64,000 bases of DNA from Rhizomucor pusillus (taxonomy: Eukaryota; Mucoromycota; Mucoromycetes; Mucorales; Lichtheimiaceae). Positions 12,520-24,452 of this stretch are shown piece after piece; position 1 is the first letter of the stretch, and each line of letters opens with the position of its first letter. Under the pieces are notes generated by a model that did no database searches, was not told the origin of the DNA, and saw only the letters and a list, made by a program, of their open reading frames with translations. The DNA is taken from assembly GCA_900175165.2 (NCBI GenBank), contig FWWN02000389.1, positions 62,315 through 126,314 on the forward strand, given 5' to 3'. Position numbers and translations under genes: made by a program.

Positions 12520-13458
12520 CTACATGCAATGATGTCGATTAACTATCTACGAGCAATCGAGTATTAGTAGCTAATTAATTTCCGCGCTGTTAAGTCGTTG
12601 ATGCTCACCTGGCAAGTTATGCTCTTTTCTTCTTTTGCTTTTGCCATCAGAGGTCTTCTTGCTGCTAGATTTTGGCTCAGTCTTTGAATTCGATGATTCG
12701 ATTTGTTGCCTACACATGACAGATTAATTTGAAATTTACATACTAATTTCATGGTCTAACATCACCATACTGCTTACTTCAGTCAATCTGCGGCTCTTTT
12801 TATGTTTGCTCTTACACTTTTTCTTCAGTTTTCCTTCATCCTTTGCGACTTGTTTCCGCTTGGCAGAATTCCGATATTTGCTTTTGTTTCTCCAACATTC
12901 AGATGCAAAATGCATAGCAATTCAGCCGTCAGCACAGGCAGATAGAGCGATGCCCCGAGATGCACCCTGCGTCTCAATTTTTTGCACTATTTGGATTTTG
13001 TATGCAGAGTCTAGCAACTTCCATGATGGAATTGACTTCTTGTCCTCTAACGGCCCCTTGATGACATTGTAACAAACCCAGCTTGTCCATCGTCCAAGAT
13101 CTTTGGTGCTCCTCTTCACAATCTTCATCGGTAGATCAGGCTTCAGTTGCTTCAGCGCTTTGCATATATCAACAACTCTTATGGATTTCTTCTTTGGCTT
13201 TCTAGCATTGTCTTGATTTTCTTCGGTCGGACGTGGAAGCTTAATCTTTGGCCCTGGATCACGACATGTGTATGCGTAGCTCTGACATTCTCCAACTTTT
13301 GTGCAGTGTACCCAGAAATGGGCAGAGAAAACGCTACGTATTACATAGAAGAAACCTTGGAGCTCACGAATGCCACCATCAACAAGATTGCTACCGAGTA
13401 GTTCTCCGGCGAAGTTGTCAACTACTACAGTGCAGACTCTGTGTTGGGCAGCGAACAA
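12520..13458 (-). pseudogene. Degraded unknown gene, in-frame stop
   Basis: The frame from 13458 to 12922 (178 codons) has protein-like composition, including a Lys/Arg-rich linker (RKPKKKSIRVVDICKALKQL) and a Trp-rich segment (GRWTSWVCYNVIKGPL). It ends in TGA at about 12920, but the same frame then runs on for about 60 more codons with a strongly basic tail (KRKQVAKDEGKLKKKCKSKH). Another basic Ser/Lys-rich segment in a different frame follows after a possible intron. I do not recognise a family. The pattern fits a decayed lineage-specific or transposon-derived gene, but an undetected intron could explain the stop. Confidence 0.35.
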
Positions 13459-13619
13459 CGGTAAGCATCAGTACCTCGATTTTTTTAACTCTTTAGAATT
13501 ATGGACGAAGTGGTATTCTCTGAAGGCCTCAGGGATGTTATGGAACTGAATATCAATATCAGCTGAGTGCTATGGTGCTACATGTGTTTTAGTGACCAAT
13601 ATTCTGCTCATTCACAAAT

Positions 13620-13760
13620 CAAAGCTTCCTTACTAGAGGTGTAGCAACAATGACTGCATCAAGAACTTGGTACTCGCCGTCTTCAATGGTAGCTAGATAA
13701 CGACCGACAGAATTACCATGTTCATCTCTGTAGAATTTCGAATGCTGACGACCGAGTATT
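13620..13760 (-). pseudogene. Fragment of an unknown protein
   Basis: A short frame reads HSKFYRDEHGNSVGRY... and ends VIVATPLVRKL at a stop near 13625. No start or partner exon was found. It is probably part of the same relic zone as the degraded gene to its left. Confidence 0.3.
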
Positions 13761-13763
13761 CAG

Positions 13764-14230
13764 GCGCATGCAACCCCTCAGGAAGGGTCATCGTCAGAGC
13801 CTCCGCTGACCGATTACCCCCAAGAGGTCACTTGGCTGTTCTTTCGCGAGAACCAGTGGGTCCCATTCCAGAGTGAGAACCATTACAAGATTGAACAGGC
13901 TTTCACCATGGGAGGTAAGCATTTTAACAAGTAGCTCAACCCGTCCAGACTGTTTCACCCGCCTGACCTACTTCTTATTTTCTTATTTTTCCTTCTCCTA
14001 CTACCTCCGTATGACCATCCCTTTGTCACACGCTCTCCAGGCATCTATGTAGATATTAAAGGTAAAAGAGCTTCTCAAACACCTATCCAACCCTCAATGT
14101 CTTATATTTCTTTCCCTCCTCTGTAGACGACAATTTCCCTCAACTCAAGAGTATACGCGTCTTCCCTGCCCGCTTCTACCTGTCCTACCTGGGTATGAAG
14201 TACAGGCTAAGCTGCGTGATTCAGGGATAA
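13764..14230 (+). CDS. WWE-like domain protein, 5' exon not located
   Basis: Three exons join cleanly: 13764-13914, a 21-base microexon 14041-14061, and 14127-14230. The product contains VTWLFFRENQWVPF, IEQAFTMGGIYVDIKD, IRVFPARFYLSYLGMKYRL and ends at TAA 14228-14230. The paired Trp residues, aromatic core and IE..F pattern resemble WWE modules, which in known proteins bind ADP-ribose chains or partner proteins. The frame is open only back to a stop near 13746, with an acceptor CAG just before 13764, so an upstream exon with the start must exist or the gene is truncated. The domain name is tentative. Confidence 0.5.
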
Positions 14231-14393
14231 TATATATATGTACATGCATACATTTCTGTAAAGTTGTTCTCTTTCCCCATCCCCTTTATCTTTCTTTGTT
14301 TTTGCTTTCTTCTTTCTTTTTTTTTTTTTCTTGTTCCTTCCAAACTTATATACAGCAACATCTATGACTTTAAATATAATGAATAACTACAAT

Positions 14394-15783
14394 CTAGCCC
14401 TCTATCGGTTTGCATGTAAGACCAGTAAACGCATCGCCAATCGCTCGCTGATATGAGTACTTCGCCGCAAATCCTCCTGCTCGTGCCTTCTTGCTTGTAT
14501 GAATGTATTCAGTTAAACTGCGCATGAGATCACAGAATGTTAGATATCACACATGTTGAGATGTTATAGTATCCATCATCCTCAACCACTACTTACGGAT
14601 CTTCGTAACTGTCTCGGACATCAAAGCCGCTTGGGTATTCGTATTGCAGATTAAGTGGATCAAATTCCTCCATAGCAGTATCTCGGATATCATCCTGCTC
14701 CATTGACGCTGTAATCCAGGCAGGTAACGCAAGCCGTGCAGGTGAGCTGCTGTCTGATTGCTGTTGTCGTCGAGCAGACGATCGTTTTAATGCAATGGAT
14801 TGACGTGCGGCTATAACCGACTGTGCCGATTTGTTTGTAGTAGCCTATGTATTCGATGGTTCTTGTTAAAAAAAATGGATTCTGGACTCGAAAGATCTAG
14901 TTGTAACCTACAAGCTCTTTGATGATTTCAGCTTTCTCTTGCTCTCTTTGTCGTCGCTCCTCTTCCAAAGTTTTCAGATATTCTTCGCGCTTCTGCTCAC
15001 GCTGCTGTCTCTCAATCTCATCCTGATAACTCTTGTATCGTTCTTCATTTGCCTATTACATACATCTTAGTAACTTCGATCAAGCAAACAATTATCGCTC
15101 TTAAATTTTACCAGTCGCGCCTCGTTGGCTGCAATCGCTTCCTTGTTTTCCAATTCGTATGCAGTAATCCTGGCCTCTGTTTCCGCCACGTCGACTTCGT
15201 TCATAAGATTGAATGTAATATCCTCTACTTCTTCTAAATAGTCGTTGTATGCTCTTAGGGTTGGGAAATCTTCGGGTCTCTTGTTGAACCTATAAACGTT
15301 GTAAGCAAAATGCCGGCACTTTTTCCCTAATGTGTTCCAAATGTTACGTACACTTTGCTGACCCGTTTCCGTATCCGTACTTCCTTTTCGACTGCCAGGT
15401 CTTCGAAAATTTGGGACATGAACTGATTTTTGCGCAGGACCTGCTGACATATAGGGCAGGGTGCAGGACCGGCACTGAACAGCCGATCTATACAGGACTC
15501 GCACCTAACTTGCGCAGTCAATGGTCGTTCGTTCATTCGTTCCTAGCATTATATTGTCTTACATTTTGTGAAAGCATGGCGATACAAGTAGCTTTAGATT
15601 AGGTGTCAGATATTTGTCGCTCTTGCAAACAGGGCACTGCGCATCCTCTTCCTAAATCGAAAACCATTGTCAGATTCACGATCCGGTTTGCTTCCTCGCA
15701 GCGGCTATGTATACATACTTGGTATGACACAACAGACGATCCTGATTTGCCAATCATGAGCGTTTGACTTCTTAAGGTCGCCA
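14394..15783 (-). CDS. TFB3: TFIIH subunit TFB3 / CDK-activating kinase assembly factor MAT1
   Basis: Ring-finger subunit that joins the Cdk7-type kinase module to core TFIIH and assembles the CDK-activating kinase in the nucleus. After splicing the N-terminus holds a C3HC4 RING (QCPVCKSDKYLTPNLKLLVSPCFHKM, then CESCIDRLF, CPICQQVLRKNQF). The hallmark block EDFPTLRAYNDYLEEVEDITFNL follows, then a long Lys/Glu/Arg-rich coiled coil (EERYKSYQDEIERQQREQKREE) and a C-terminal region for kinase/cyclin contact. About six introns are present. The start at 15783 gives a normal short leader before the RING. It is divergent from SEC65 with only 148 bp between starts. Confidence 0.93.
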
Positions 15784-15931
15784 TAGTGTGTGAGAGTAAA
15801 AAGTATGTACGAAAGAGAAAATAAAAAGGCTGCTCCATTTGCATGACAGCAGACCAGATCCATTCAAATCCGCCCTTACTCCGCGGCTTTTTCGTCGTTT
15901 GCTGCTTCCTTTCTTCGCACACGTTCCCAAA

Positions 15932-16788
15932 ATGTCGATGCTCAACAAATTAAAGGAGAGCCAAAAGAATCCAGTCTTTATGGACGATGACGATATTGAT
16001 AATATGGACTTTCCGTTACCTGGATCGTCGAACGATGCAATGCCCGATTTACAGAGTATGATGAGAAACATGTCTGTCAATACGCCACCTCCTCCTCCCT
16101 CTGCAGCTTCAGCGGCAGCAGCAGCAGCAGCCGGTCCTGCAGCTGTAGTTATGACGCCTCAAGGTGTAAGACGTTTAGATCCATCCGAATATAAAAAGTA
16201 AGCGGCAAGAAGGAAACTCTTTGATTGTCATCCAAGATGCTTATATGTTCTTTAGTTGGGTCTGCGTATACCCGTGCTACATTGATGCCGATAAATCTGT
16301 GAGCGAAGGACGTAAAGTAATTAAAAAGTACGCTGTCTCGAAACCGAATGCATATCACATGGCGCTCGCAACGCAGCGGCTTGGACTATCTGTGGTGTAC
16401 GAAGGCAAGAGACATCCTCGAGATTGGGCTACAGTTGGCCGCATCAAGGTCCAAATGAAGAATAACAACTTTTTCATCCATTCACACATCACCACTCGTA
16501 AGCAAGCACAAATACACTTATCTCTCTCTACAGGTCGATCGCTAACCGTTCATGCTAGGTAAACAACTGTACATTGAGATTGCAAAGCGGCTTCCCGAAG
16601 TAGTAGATACTCCTATGCCTGAGAACATGGTCACGCCAATGACAAGTCTTGCAGAAATCGAGGCAGTGATCGACAAGCAACGCAAAGCACAGGGTTTACC
16701 GACACTTGCCGAAATGCGCGAACAGCAGCAGCAAAAAACGCCAAACTTATCAAAGAGGAAACAAAAAGTAAAATATGTACGAGGATAA
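15932..16788 (+). CDS. SEC65: Signal recognition particle subunit SRP19/SEC65
   Basis: RNA-binding subunit of the signal recognition particle, needed for co-translational targeting to the ER. Three exons (introns at 16198-16255 and about 16499-16558) give about 240 residues. An acidic leader (MDDDDIDNMDFPLP) and a Pro/Ala low-complexity spacer are followed by the SRP19 fold (NWVCVYPCYIDADKSVSEGR, AVSKPNAYHMALATQRLGL, RDWATVGRIKVQM). The protein ends with a Lys/Arg-rich tail (SKRKQKVKYVRG) expected to bind SRP RNA. It converges on the CoA-transferase gene with only 25 bp between stop codons. Confidence 0.93.
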
Positions 16789-16813
16789 TTAAAACAAAAG
16801 AAAACGATATCTA

Positions 16814-18397
16814 TTATGCGCCAATGGCTCCTTCTGCGCGCAATGCGTGTATTTGCTCCGGGGTGTAGTTGAGCACCTGTGACAGTACCTGATCTGTGTG
16901 TGCACCTAGCACCGGTGGTGGCAAACGGATAGTGGGTTTGAAATCGCTGTATTTGACGGGAGGGCCGACAAGATTGATTGTTCCAGCCCGTTCGTGTTCG
17001 ACCTGCTGAACGAGTCCGCGGGCAACAACCTGAGGGTGCTCGAATGTTTGTTGGATATTGTTGATAGGAGCAAAAGGGAAACCTGCACCGGTCAGCTGTT
17101 CCAGCCAATGCGCTGTAGATTCTTGAATGAGGCGGTCGCTAAGAATTTGGATCAATTCTTTGCGATGGCGCACGCGGTCAGGGTTCGTTTTGAACTTTTC
17201 GTCTTGAAGCAAATGGTCTAATCCTAGGCGGGTGCACAGCTTTGCAAACTGGCCGTCATTGCCTGCGCCAATCATAACAAACGAGTCTTTTGTGGGAAAC
17301 ACTTGATAAGGTACAATGGAAGGATGCGATGTGCCCATGCGCTTGGCTTCCCTGCCTCCTATCAGATAGTTGGATGCAATGTTGGCCAGAGACGCAACTT
17401 GGGATTCAATTAAAGAACAGTCGATCCATTGACCTTTGCCAGTGACTCCTCGCTTAATCAGAGCCGCCAAGATGGCGCTGTGTGCATACAGACCAGTTGT
17501 CAAATCTGTGTAAATAAATACGTTGTCATTCTTTACTGTTCTTTGGCACCAGAGTATTCCGTTCGATGTTTACCTGTGATCGCAACGCCCACTTTTACAG
17601 GACTTCCATCTGGTTCACCAGTAATATGCATTAATCCAGCCTCTGCTTCAATAATCACATCATATCCCGGTCGATCAGCATAAGGTCCAGTCTGTCCATA
17701 ACCTAACCTCGAATAAGCAATCATATCCTCTTTTTTCCTTGAGATCTGAGAAATTTCACCTGTAATAGAGGCATACACTAGCTTAGGATTGATCTTTGAA
17801 AGCTGCTCGTATCCCATGCCCATCTTGCTCAACTTGCCGGGCAGATAATTTTCAACCAAGACATCGCACTCCTTGACTAGATCGTGCAGTAACTTCCGTC
17901 CGCCGTCCGACTTCATATCGACCGTTATTGATTTCTTATTTCTGTTGACGCATAAAAAGTACGCGGATTCGCCTCGGCCAACGTCCTCTGGAGACTTATT
18001 TTCGGCATACGGGGGTCCCCACGCACGTGTATCGTCTCCACCTTTCGGGTTCTCGACTTTGATCACTTCGGCTCTGTCCAGATTAAATAGATCGATCAGC
18101 AGCCGTGAAAATAATCAGGGTCCCGTATTATTTTAACTTTATTACCCCAAGTCGCCAAGCATCATTGTACAGTATGGACCCGCTGTGTAATATATTAACA
18201 TGGCTGTGATCTGTTGCTTAAGCAGTCTACGCACCTAAGACACGAGTCAAGTCCAATACCCGGATACCCTCCAAAGGTGCGCTGCTGACTGGCTCCGCAT
18301 TCCTGAATGCGACCTGACATGACGAGAACGAGCGCACCGGTGCAAAGACCAGAGATCTTGAAAGAAAGACGCACGAGCGACCGAGAGAGACACTCAT
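16814..18397 (-). CDS. Mitochondrial CoA-transferase family III (SUGCT/formyl-CoA transferase-like)
   Basis: Moves CoA between carboxylic acids; animal SUGCT uses succinyl- or HMG-CoA and glutarate, and bacterial relatives use oxalate/formate. The start at 18397 yields a basic Ser/Arg-rich leader ([14 protein letters not shown]) that looks like a mitochondrial presequence. The family-III core follows: [17 protein letters not shown], the conserved aspartate block [25 protein letters not shown], and [11 protein letters not shown] near the C-terminus. Introns lie among the first exons, within the YASITG/YGQTG region and before LTTGLYAHS. Substrate specificity cannot be decided from sequence alone. 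Confidence 0.88.
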
Positions 18398-18644
18398 TCT
18401 GTTGTAGCCACCCGACGCAGGAAGCGAGAAGATATAGATTTTAACTTTATAAAGATGATGCCAGTTCCCACGGTAAAGTCTTTTGCCGATTGGCCTTATT
18501 TGTCAGCCGCAATCGCTGGATGGCCTGCCACACCCGTAAACATCCAGTAAAAGAGATCGGTTTGTTCCGGTCAATAGCTTTAGCCATATGTATTTCTCAA
18601 TTTATAAAGTATTTTCTCATGGTCTCTGTCTTTCTCTCGTCTAC

Positions 18645-21308
18645 TTATGTACAAGGCGCAAACTGAGGAAAGAGTTCAGGGACGCTACCGTGCTTCTTAA
18701 AGTACTGAATAGCATTCTTTGCCATATCAGCCGTATGTTCTGGCGTAATCTGGAAAAACTTGTAGACGTCCTTGTAGGCCTATATCACATGTAATCAGTG
18801 AGTGATCCGATCTCCTGGAATCATATATCTGTTCAACTTACTCCGGAAGCACCAAAGGTGACCATGCCGACTTGAGCATGAGAATATTTCTGCCAGCCAA
18901 ATGTGCTGAGAGCTTCAACGGAAACGACAGGAATGCCCTTTGAGAGAACAGATTGTCTGTATTCTAGAGGTTGCTCATCGAACAGCTCTGTGCAAGGCAT
19001 AGAGACAACACGCACTTTTGTTCCTTCTTTTCTCAGCAATTCTGCAGCGTCAACAGCAATGGATACTTCAGAACCGGTGGCGACAAGAATAACGTCTGGA
19101 TTTTGGTCTGAAAGCGGTTCGAGAATATAGCCACCCTTGCGCACAGCCTCGATAGAAGAACCCTTGAGTTGAGGCAGGTTTTGGCGAGTCAAAGCCAAGA
19201 CGGAAGGCTCTTTGCACCGCTCCAACGCTATCAAATAAGCTCCGGAGACTTCGTTGCCATCAGCGGGACGGAACGTCAACATGTTTGGAGTTGCTCGAGT
19301 CAAAGCTAGTGTCTCGATAGGCTGATGAGTGGGACCATCTTCACCGAGACCAATAGAGTCGTGGGTCATGATGTAGAGGACCCGTAACTGCGACAGTGCG
19401 CTGAGACGAGCAGCACCCCAACCATAACTATAGTTACATACATAGTTAATATATGAACTGTGTATAATGAAATGCCACAATGCCGAATACTTGCGTGAGG
19501 AAGTTCAAAAATGTACCGCCGAATGGAATAAGGCCTTGATAAGCAGCAATGCCATTCATAACAGCATGCATACCATGTTCACGGACACCGTAACGGATAT
19601 AGCGACCAGAGTAGTCACCGAGCTTAGTGCTTGGCTGCATATAATAGGTTAATTGCTCAGGATCTTTATCGTAAATGATAGCTTGCATAGGACTTACAGG
19701 CTGGAAATCGACAGCTGTCTTCCATCGGGTGTTGTTCGAGCCAGTCAAATCGGCCGAACCACCAATTAATTCAGGAATGACTTCTGTGAGCTTGGTAAGT
19801 ACTGCTTCGGATAGCTTTCGAGTTGCGACTGCAGCGTCTTTAGGGCTGTACTTCGGAAGGGCGTCTTGCCAACCATCAGGAAGCTTGCCTTCCCAGCGAC
19901 GCTTGAGTTCACCGGCTTCCTTGGGATACTCTTTGCTGTAGTTATCCAGCAACTTTTGCCATTGCTCCTGCGCACGCGCGTTTTCGGCGGCTCGTTCTTG
20001 ATAGAATTTGTATACCTGATTACAGAATCGACTCTAGTTGAATAGCATGACGAGGGATGCATCGTAGCACTGGACTTTTTACCTCTTGTGGAACGACATA
20101 TTGTTCATCAGGGTTGAAACCAAATTTCTGCTTCAATTGTTTGATATCCTCAGCTGCCAACAAACGGATGAGTGAGTTAGCTCAACAAAATCTTGGGATC
20201 CACGCTGCATTCAAAAACTCACGATCGAGCGGGCTGCCGTGCGTCTTCTCTTCGCCCTGGAATTTGGAACCGAAACCTAACAGCAAAAATGCACGTCAAC
20301 ATGACATCATGGCCAGGGCGCATACGCGTTGGTCCGGAAAAAACTCACCGATAGTAGTGCGGATCTTGATGATGGACGGCTTGTCAGTGACAGCTTTGGC
20401 ATTTTCGATGGCTTTCTCGATATCAGCAAGATCATGATCACCGTCATCGAGCTTTTGAGTGTGCCATCCGTAAGCTTCAAAGCGCTTGAGAACATCTTCT
20501 GTAAACGAAACAGCAGTGTCACCATCAATGGTAATGTGATTGTCATCATACAGCGCAATAAGTTTTCCGAGCTGCAGATGTCTTTGTGTGGATGTCAGGA
20601 AAATCGTGAAAAAAAAAAAAAGCACATTTGCAGACGCCAGTCCTTACCCAGCTAGAGAGCATGCTTCCGCTTGGACACCTTCTTGAAGGCATCCGTCACC
20701 CATAATGACATACGTATAATTGTTGATAATTTCATAGTTGGGTCTGTTGAAGGTAGCAGCCATCTGCTGTTCTGCCAAGGCGAGACCGACGGCGTTGGCA
20801 ATACCTAGCGTGAAAATATGCGTCAATAAACGTCTGTATTTTCCAGACAGAGAAACGATCCTGCATTGTTACCTTGACCGAGAGGACCGGTAGTAACCTC
20901 AATGCCTTCAGTGTGACCACGCTCAGGATGGCCAGGAGTGCTAAAAGTTGTGAGGCGTCAGTGCCACATGGGAAGAGGAAAAAGGAACCACGCGTCATCT
21001 TGCGCCACTTACATGCTGCCGACGTGACGGAAGGCCTTGAGGTCATCCATGGACATCTTGAATCCCATAAAGTGGAGAAGCATATACTGGAGCGCGCAGG
21101 CATGGCCGTTGGAAAGCACGAAACGATCGCGGTTAGGCCAATGAGGGTCCTTGGGATTAACCTGCACAAATTTGGAGAAAAGGACGTGTGCCATAGGCGC
21201 ACAGCCCATAGGAGCACCCGGATGTCCCGAGTTTGCACCACGGGTGATATCTGCAGCTAGCGTACGGATCGTATTGATACAGAGCTGTGTAATGTCGTCC
21301 TGAGCCAT
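18645..21308 (-). CDS. TKL1: Transketolase
   Basis: Thiamine-diphosphate enzyme of the cytosolic pentose phosphate pathway, moving two-carbon ketol units between sugar phosphates. Visible motifs are the N-terminal [17 protein letters not shown], the ThDP/metal site [12 protein letters not shown], the pyrimidine-domain [12 protein letters not shown], catalytic block [34 protein letters not shown] and the C-terminal domain ([12 protein letters not shown]). At least eight short introns are present. Full family length is reached, ending FPQFAPCT at 18645. The upstream 340 bp carries pyrimidine/purine-rich leader sequence, consistent with strong expression. Confidence 0.96.
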
Positions 21309-21651
21309 GGTGGAAACTGAAAAAGTGAAGAAAGGCAGCGGGTTTAATGCATTTGCAGAATGATTTTAAAGCAGCAAGCATGGGTTTTCGAATCCGATTC
21401 AAGGACCGGTCTCGTTAGTTTGTTTTTCGACACACAGAAACAAAAGCAAAAGACGCGCAAAAAGGAAATGAAGCCAAGCTGTTTCGGATTAAAAACTAGT
21501 TTTTCTTTTTTCTTCTGTGTTATTAGGTTTAGCATAAAAAAGAAAACCGCTACCGCAGGGAGTCTTCATCTTCTTTTAAACTCACTTGTGCCTTCAACCT
21601 AGAGTGATGTGAGATCGATCCTGATAAAATATCCCTGTACAAGAAGGAAAA
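21309..21651. other. Transketolase promoter/leader
   Basis: The gap between the transketolase start and the RINT1 stop has no coding potential. It contains A- and T-rich tracts near 21480-21545. Confidence 0.5.
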
Positions 21652-24364
21652 TTACCTTCGCGTAAAGTTTTCTGGCTTGCTAATCCATCGTCGTCCCACT
21701 TTCCACAATCCCAGTTCTAGATCCTTTCGCAGCTGCTGCGTGGCATCTTCAGACAACCGATTGGGTGCAATGATATTGCGCATGTGCCAATCTTCAATGC
21801 CAGTGTATAATTCACGTAGAATGTTCACAAAGTCGGCAGATGGCATCTGGGTGGATAAAAATTCGCAAGAACTTTTGAAGTTCTGCAAAGGCTGATATAG
21901 CTCTGCAGAAATGTTGTCTAAAGAACTTGTATCGTCTGGTGGCATTTGCCATCTATCAGGCAACCGAGTCAGTAATCCATAATTGCAGTTCAGTCTCCTT
22001 TTAATACCTTCGCACGTAGAGTCTAGCGTCAGATGCCCATTCTTTCATAATAATTTTGATTGCGATTCTGTCAACCTTTTGTTCCAACATCTTAAATGCG
22101 GTTACTGCACAGGAAAATATGGATTCATCAGATGTGTCTTTTGCATAACTGCTGAATGGCGTCTGCTCGGATGTAATGCGAGAGATCGATTCATCATCTT
22201 GACGGATTTGATATTGCATATCTAGGAAAAACTTGTAGCCTGTCAACATTTGAATCGATTATTTCATCTTTGCTGCACTTACATCTTCGTCTCCAATTTC
22301 CTTCAGAGTGTCGCAAACAGTCCTGCTGCTTGCCCACCATCTATATAACCGATGAAGTGCTGCCAACGTCCCGCCAGAATTTGCGGTGGTCATCAATCCT
22401 GTCACAGCGTCTGGCAATCCGCCAGGAGCAGGAACAGAACGGATCAAGTTGAGAGCCTCGAATGAATCCAAGGCAGCACTTATCCGTCCATGATACTGTC
22501 CCAGCAAATCGAACTGAATGTCTAGTAAAAACCGCAGTTTCTGTTGAATCTTTGGTAATAATTTGTAAGACTCTGGAATTGCATGTTAGCAATGTCGCCA
22601 TCGAGCTAATAGATATTCTTATTATATTTTCACCTGTTACACTTTCTAGGAGCCCAAGCAATCTGGATGCGGATCGACTGGCTTGCACTTCATTGCCATT
22701 ATGATTATTATTTAAGGTCTGCTCTTCGTAGGCATCGAATGCTTTTGCATCCGTGATAAGTTCAATGTATCGTTTTTCAGCGACTGTCGTTGTAAAGTAT
22801 AATTTTAGCAAAGCAGTCTTCCAATTGCATAAATTATGATTAGTATCAGATCCCTACATTCTTTCTCTGTATCGAACCATGCATCAAACCAATCAGTGTT
22901 ATCCAAGATAAGACTTCCTGGACTGTTCGCGGGAAGCGGTTGATATGAAAAGTCTTCGAGCAACATCTTCTCGAACTCCAAGACTTCGTGGATAGTATGA
23001 CTCAAATAGCTTGGTTTGTTTAATATTCTCGGTACATGATGGCGCAGCTTTCGCAAGATATCCTCCATCAATCCATTGATGAATACATCTTTTACTGATA
23101 TGGTCTGCTGCAATGTATCTGTTACTATAGGTTGCACTGTCGTAATAAGGAACGGTAGATGTGCACCGATAGTATTTTTGACGTGAGATAGGAACCATTC
23201 CGGCTGCAGTTACAAGCAATTAGTAGCTTCGCATTGTTTTCTCTGGATTACTGGATGGCTTACCTTGTCAGGTCGATTAGTCGGCTTCGAAGTTTCAAAG
23301 TGATAGCGGAACCTGAGTGACAATGCTTTGTTCATAATCGTAATGGGAATAAGATCAGTAGGTCCAGTTCCATCAGCGTCTTTTGTTTTAAATTGATGAG
23401 GCCTGATAGTGAAGATTAATAACGACCACCAGCAAATAATTTTTGAGTGCAATCAGTAACTTACGCTTTTAGGAGTAGCAGATGTCTGCATGCTTGCTGG
23501 AAACCACCTAACTTTTCTTTAACTTCCAGCTTGTAGGGCGGTCGAAGAGGTGTGGGCCACGACAGATCGTCAAGAGTCTTTGAAAAGTTCCTAAATAGAA
23601 AAATTCTTTCTTTAAGCATGGCAGCTTTGAAGCTTTTCATCCAAATCTTACCTTGTCAAAATGTCTAATAATTCTTGGTACAAAGTTGATGCGATTCCTT
23701 CCAGATGTGACACGAGATGTTTACATTGATCTTCTGATTGTATCTTCTTCTTGACTTGTAGCGTCAACTCGACTAGCTGATTGTAAGGCTTTATGGCATC
23801 CTCGGTATTTTCCGTAACGAGTCGTTTTGCTTGTGCTCTGAAAGTGATATAAGCAAAAGTGACTCCATCCGCAAATTATCTATATTTCTGTTATATACCT
23901 TAGATCAGAAGCGGCCAGAAGGGTTTTCACATAAGTCTCGGCATTCTGTACGCTTGTCAATTCTTTCCGCAAACTATCGATATCTTCCACAAAGCTAGAA
24001 GGCTGAAATGTGCTGCTGTTGTTTGAAGCGCATTTCGCACTGCACTCTGCAAGGTTCTTTTCGGTTTCAACTAGGGAACTGTGTAGTTTGTCGAGTGCGG
24101 CTTTCTGAGCAGTGGCACGGTTGAAGATATCCTCCAATACTGCCCGAGTGCTACTCTTGACGCCCTCAAACTATGTCCAGGTGCCAAGACGATTAATGAC
24201 TTCAGGTTCGTTTCCATTCTTTTCGCGCTACCTACTTCCTCCTCCAGGTTCTCCTGCTCTTTCTGTTTCGCCGCCAAGAGAGAGCGAATGTTGGATATCT
24301 TCAAGTCGCCGATGGACTTGATGTTGTCATCGAGATATGCATGGGCTGTTTGGAATTGTGACAT
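21652..24364 (-). CDS. TIP20: RINT1/TIP20 family vesicle-tethering protein (Dsl1/NRZ complex)
   Basis: Subunit of the ER-resident Dsl1/NRZ tether for Golgi-to-ER COPI vesicles. The N-terminus is helical (MSQFQTAHAYLDDNIKSIGD, then QKEQENLEEEVGSAKR). The middle contains the family signature LRFRYHFETSKPTNRPDKPE, split by an intron, then WFLSHVKNTIGAHLPF and NTDWFDAWFDTEKE. The C-terminus is helical and ends KPENFTRR. About nine introns are visible. The last stop sits beside a possible donor, so one more short 3' exon is possible. It is divergent from NUDCD1 with 88 bp between the starts. Confidence 0.85.
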
Positions 24365-24452
24365 GCCTCACGCTGGGACGTGGCAGCAGGCGAAGCGAAG
24401 CTTTGTGTGCGGAGGACCGGTTACAATTTCTTTGCGCTTCTTTTTTTCTTGC

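Noticed and set aside
16542..17108. 188-codon minus-strand ORF
   Set aside because: Overlaps the CoA-transferase in another frame and SEC65 antisense; Cys/Arg-rich shadow.
20732..21241. 169-codon minus-strand ORF
   Set aside because: Alternative frame of transketolase exons.
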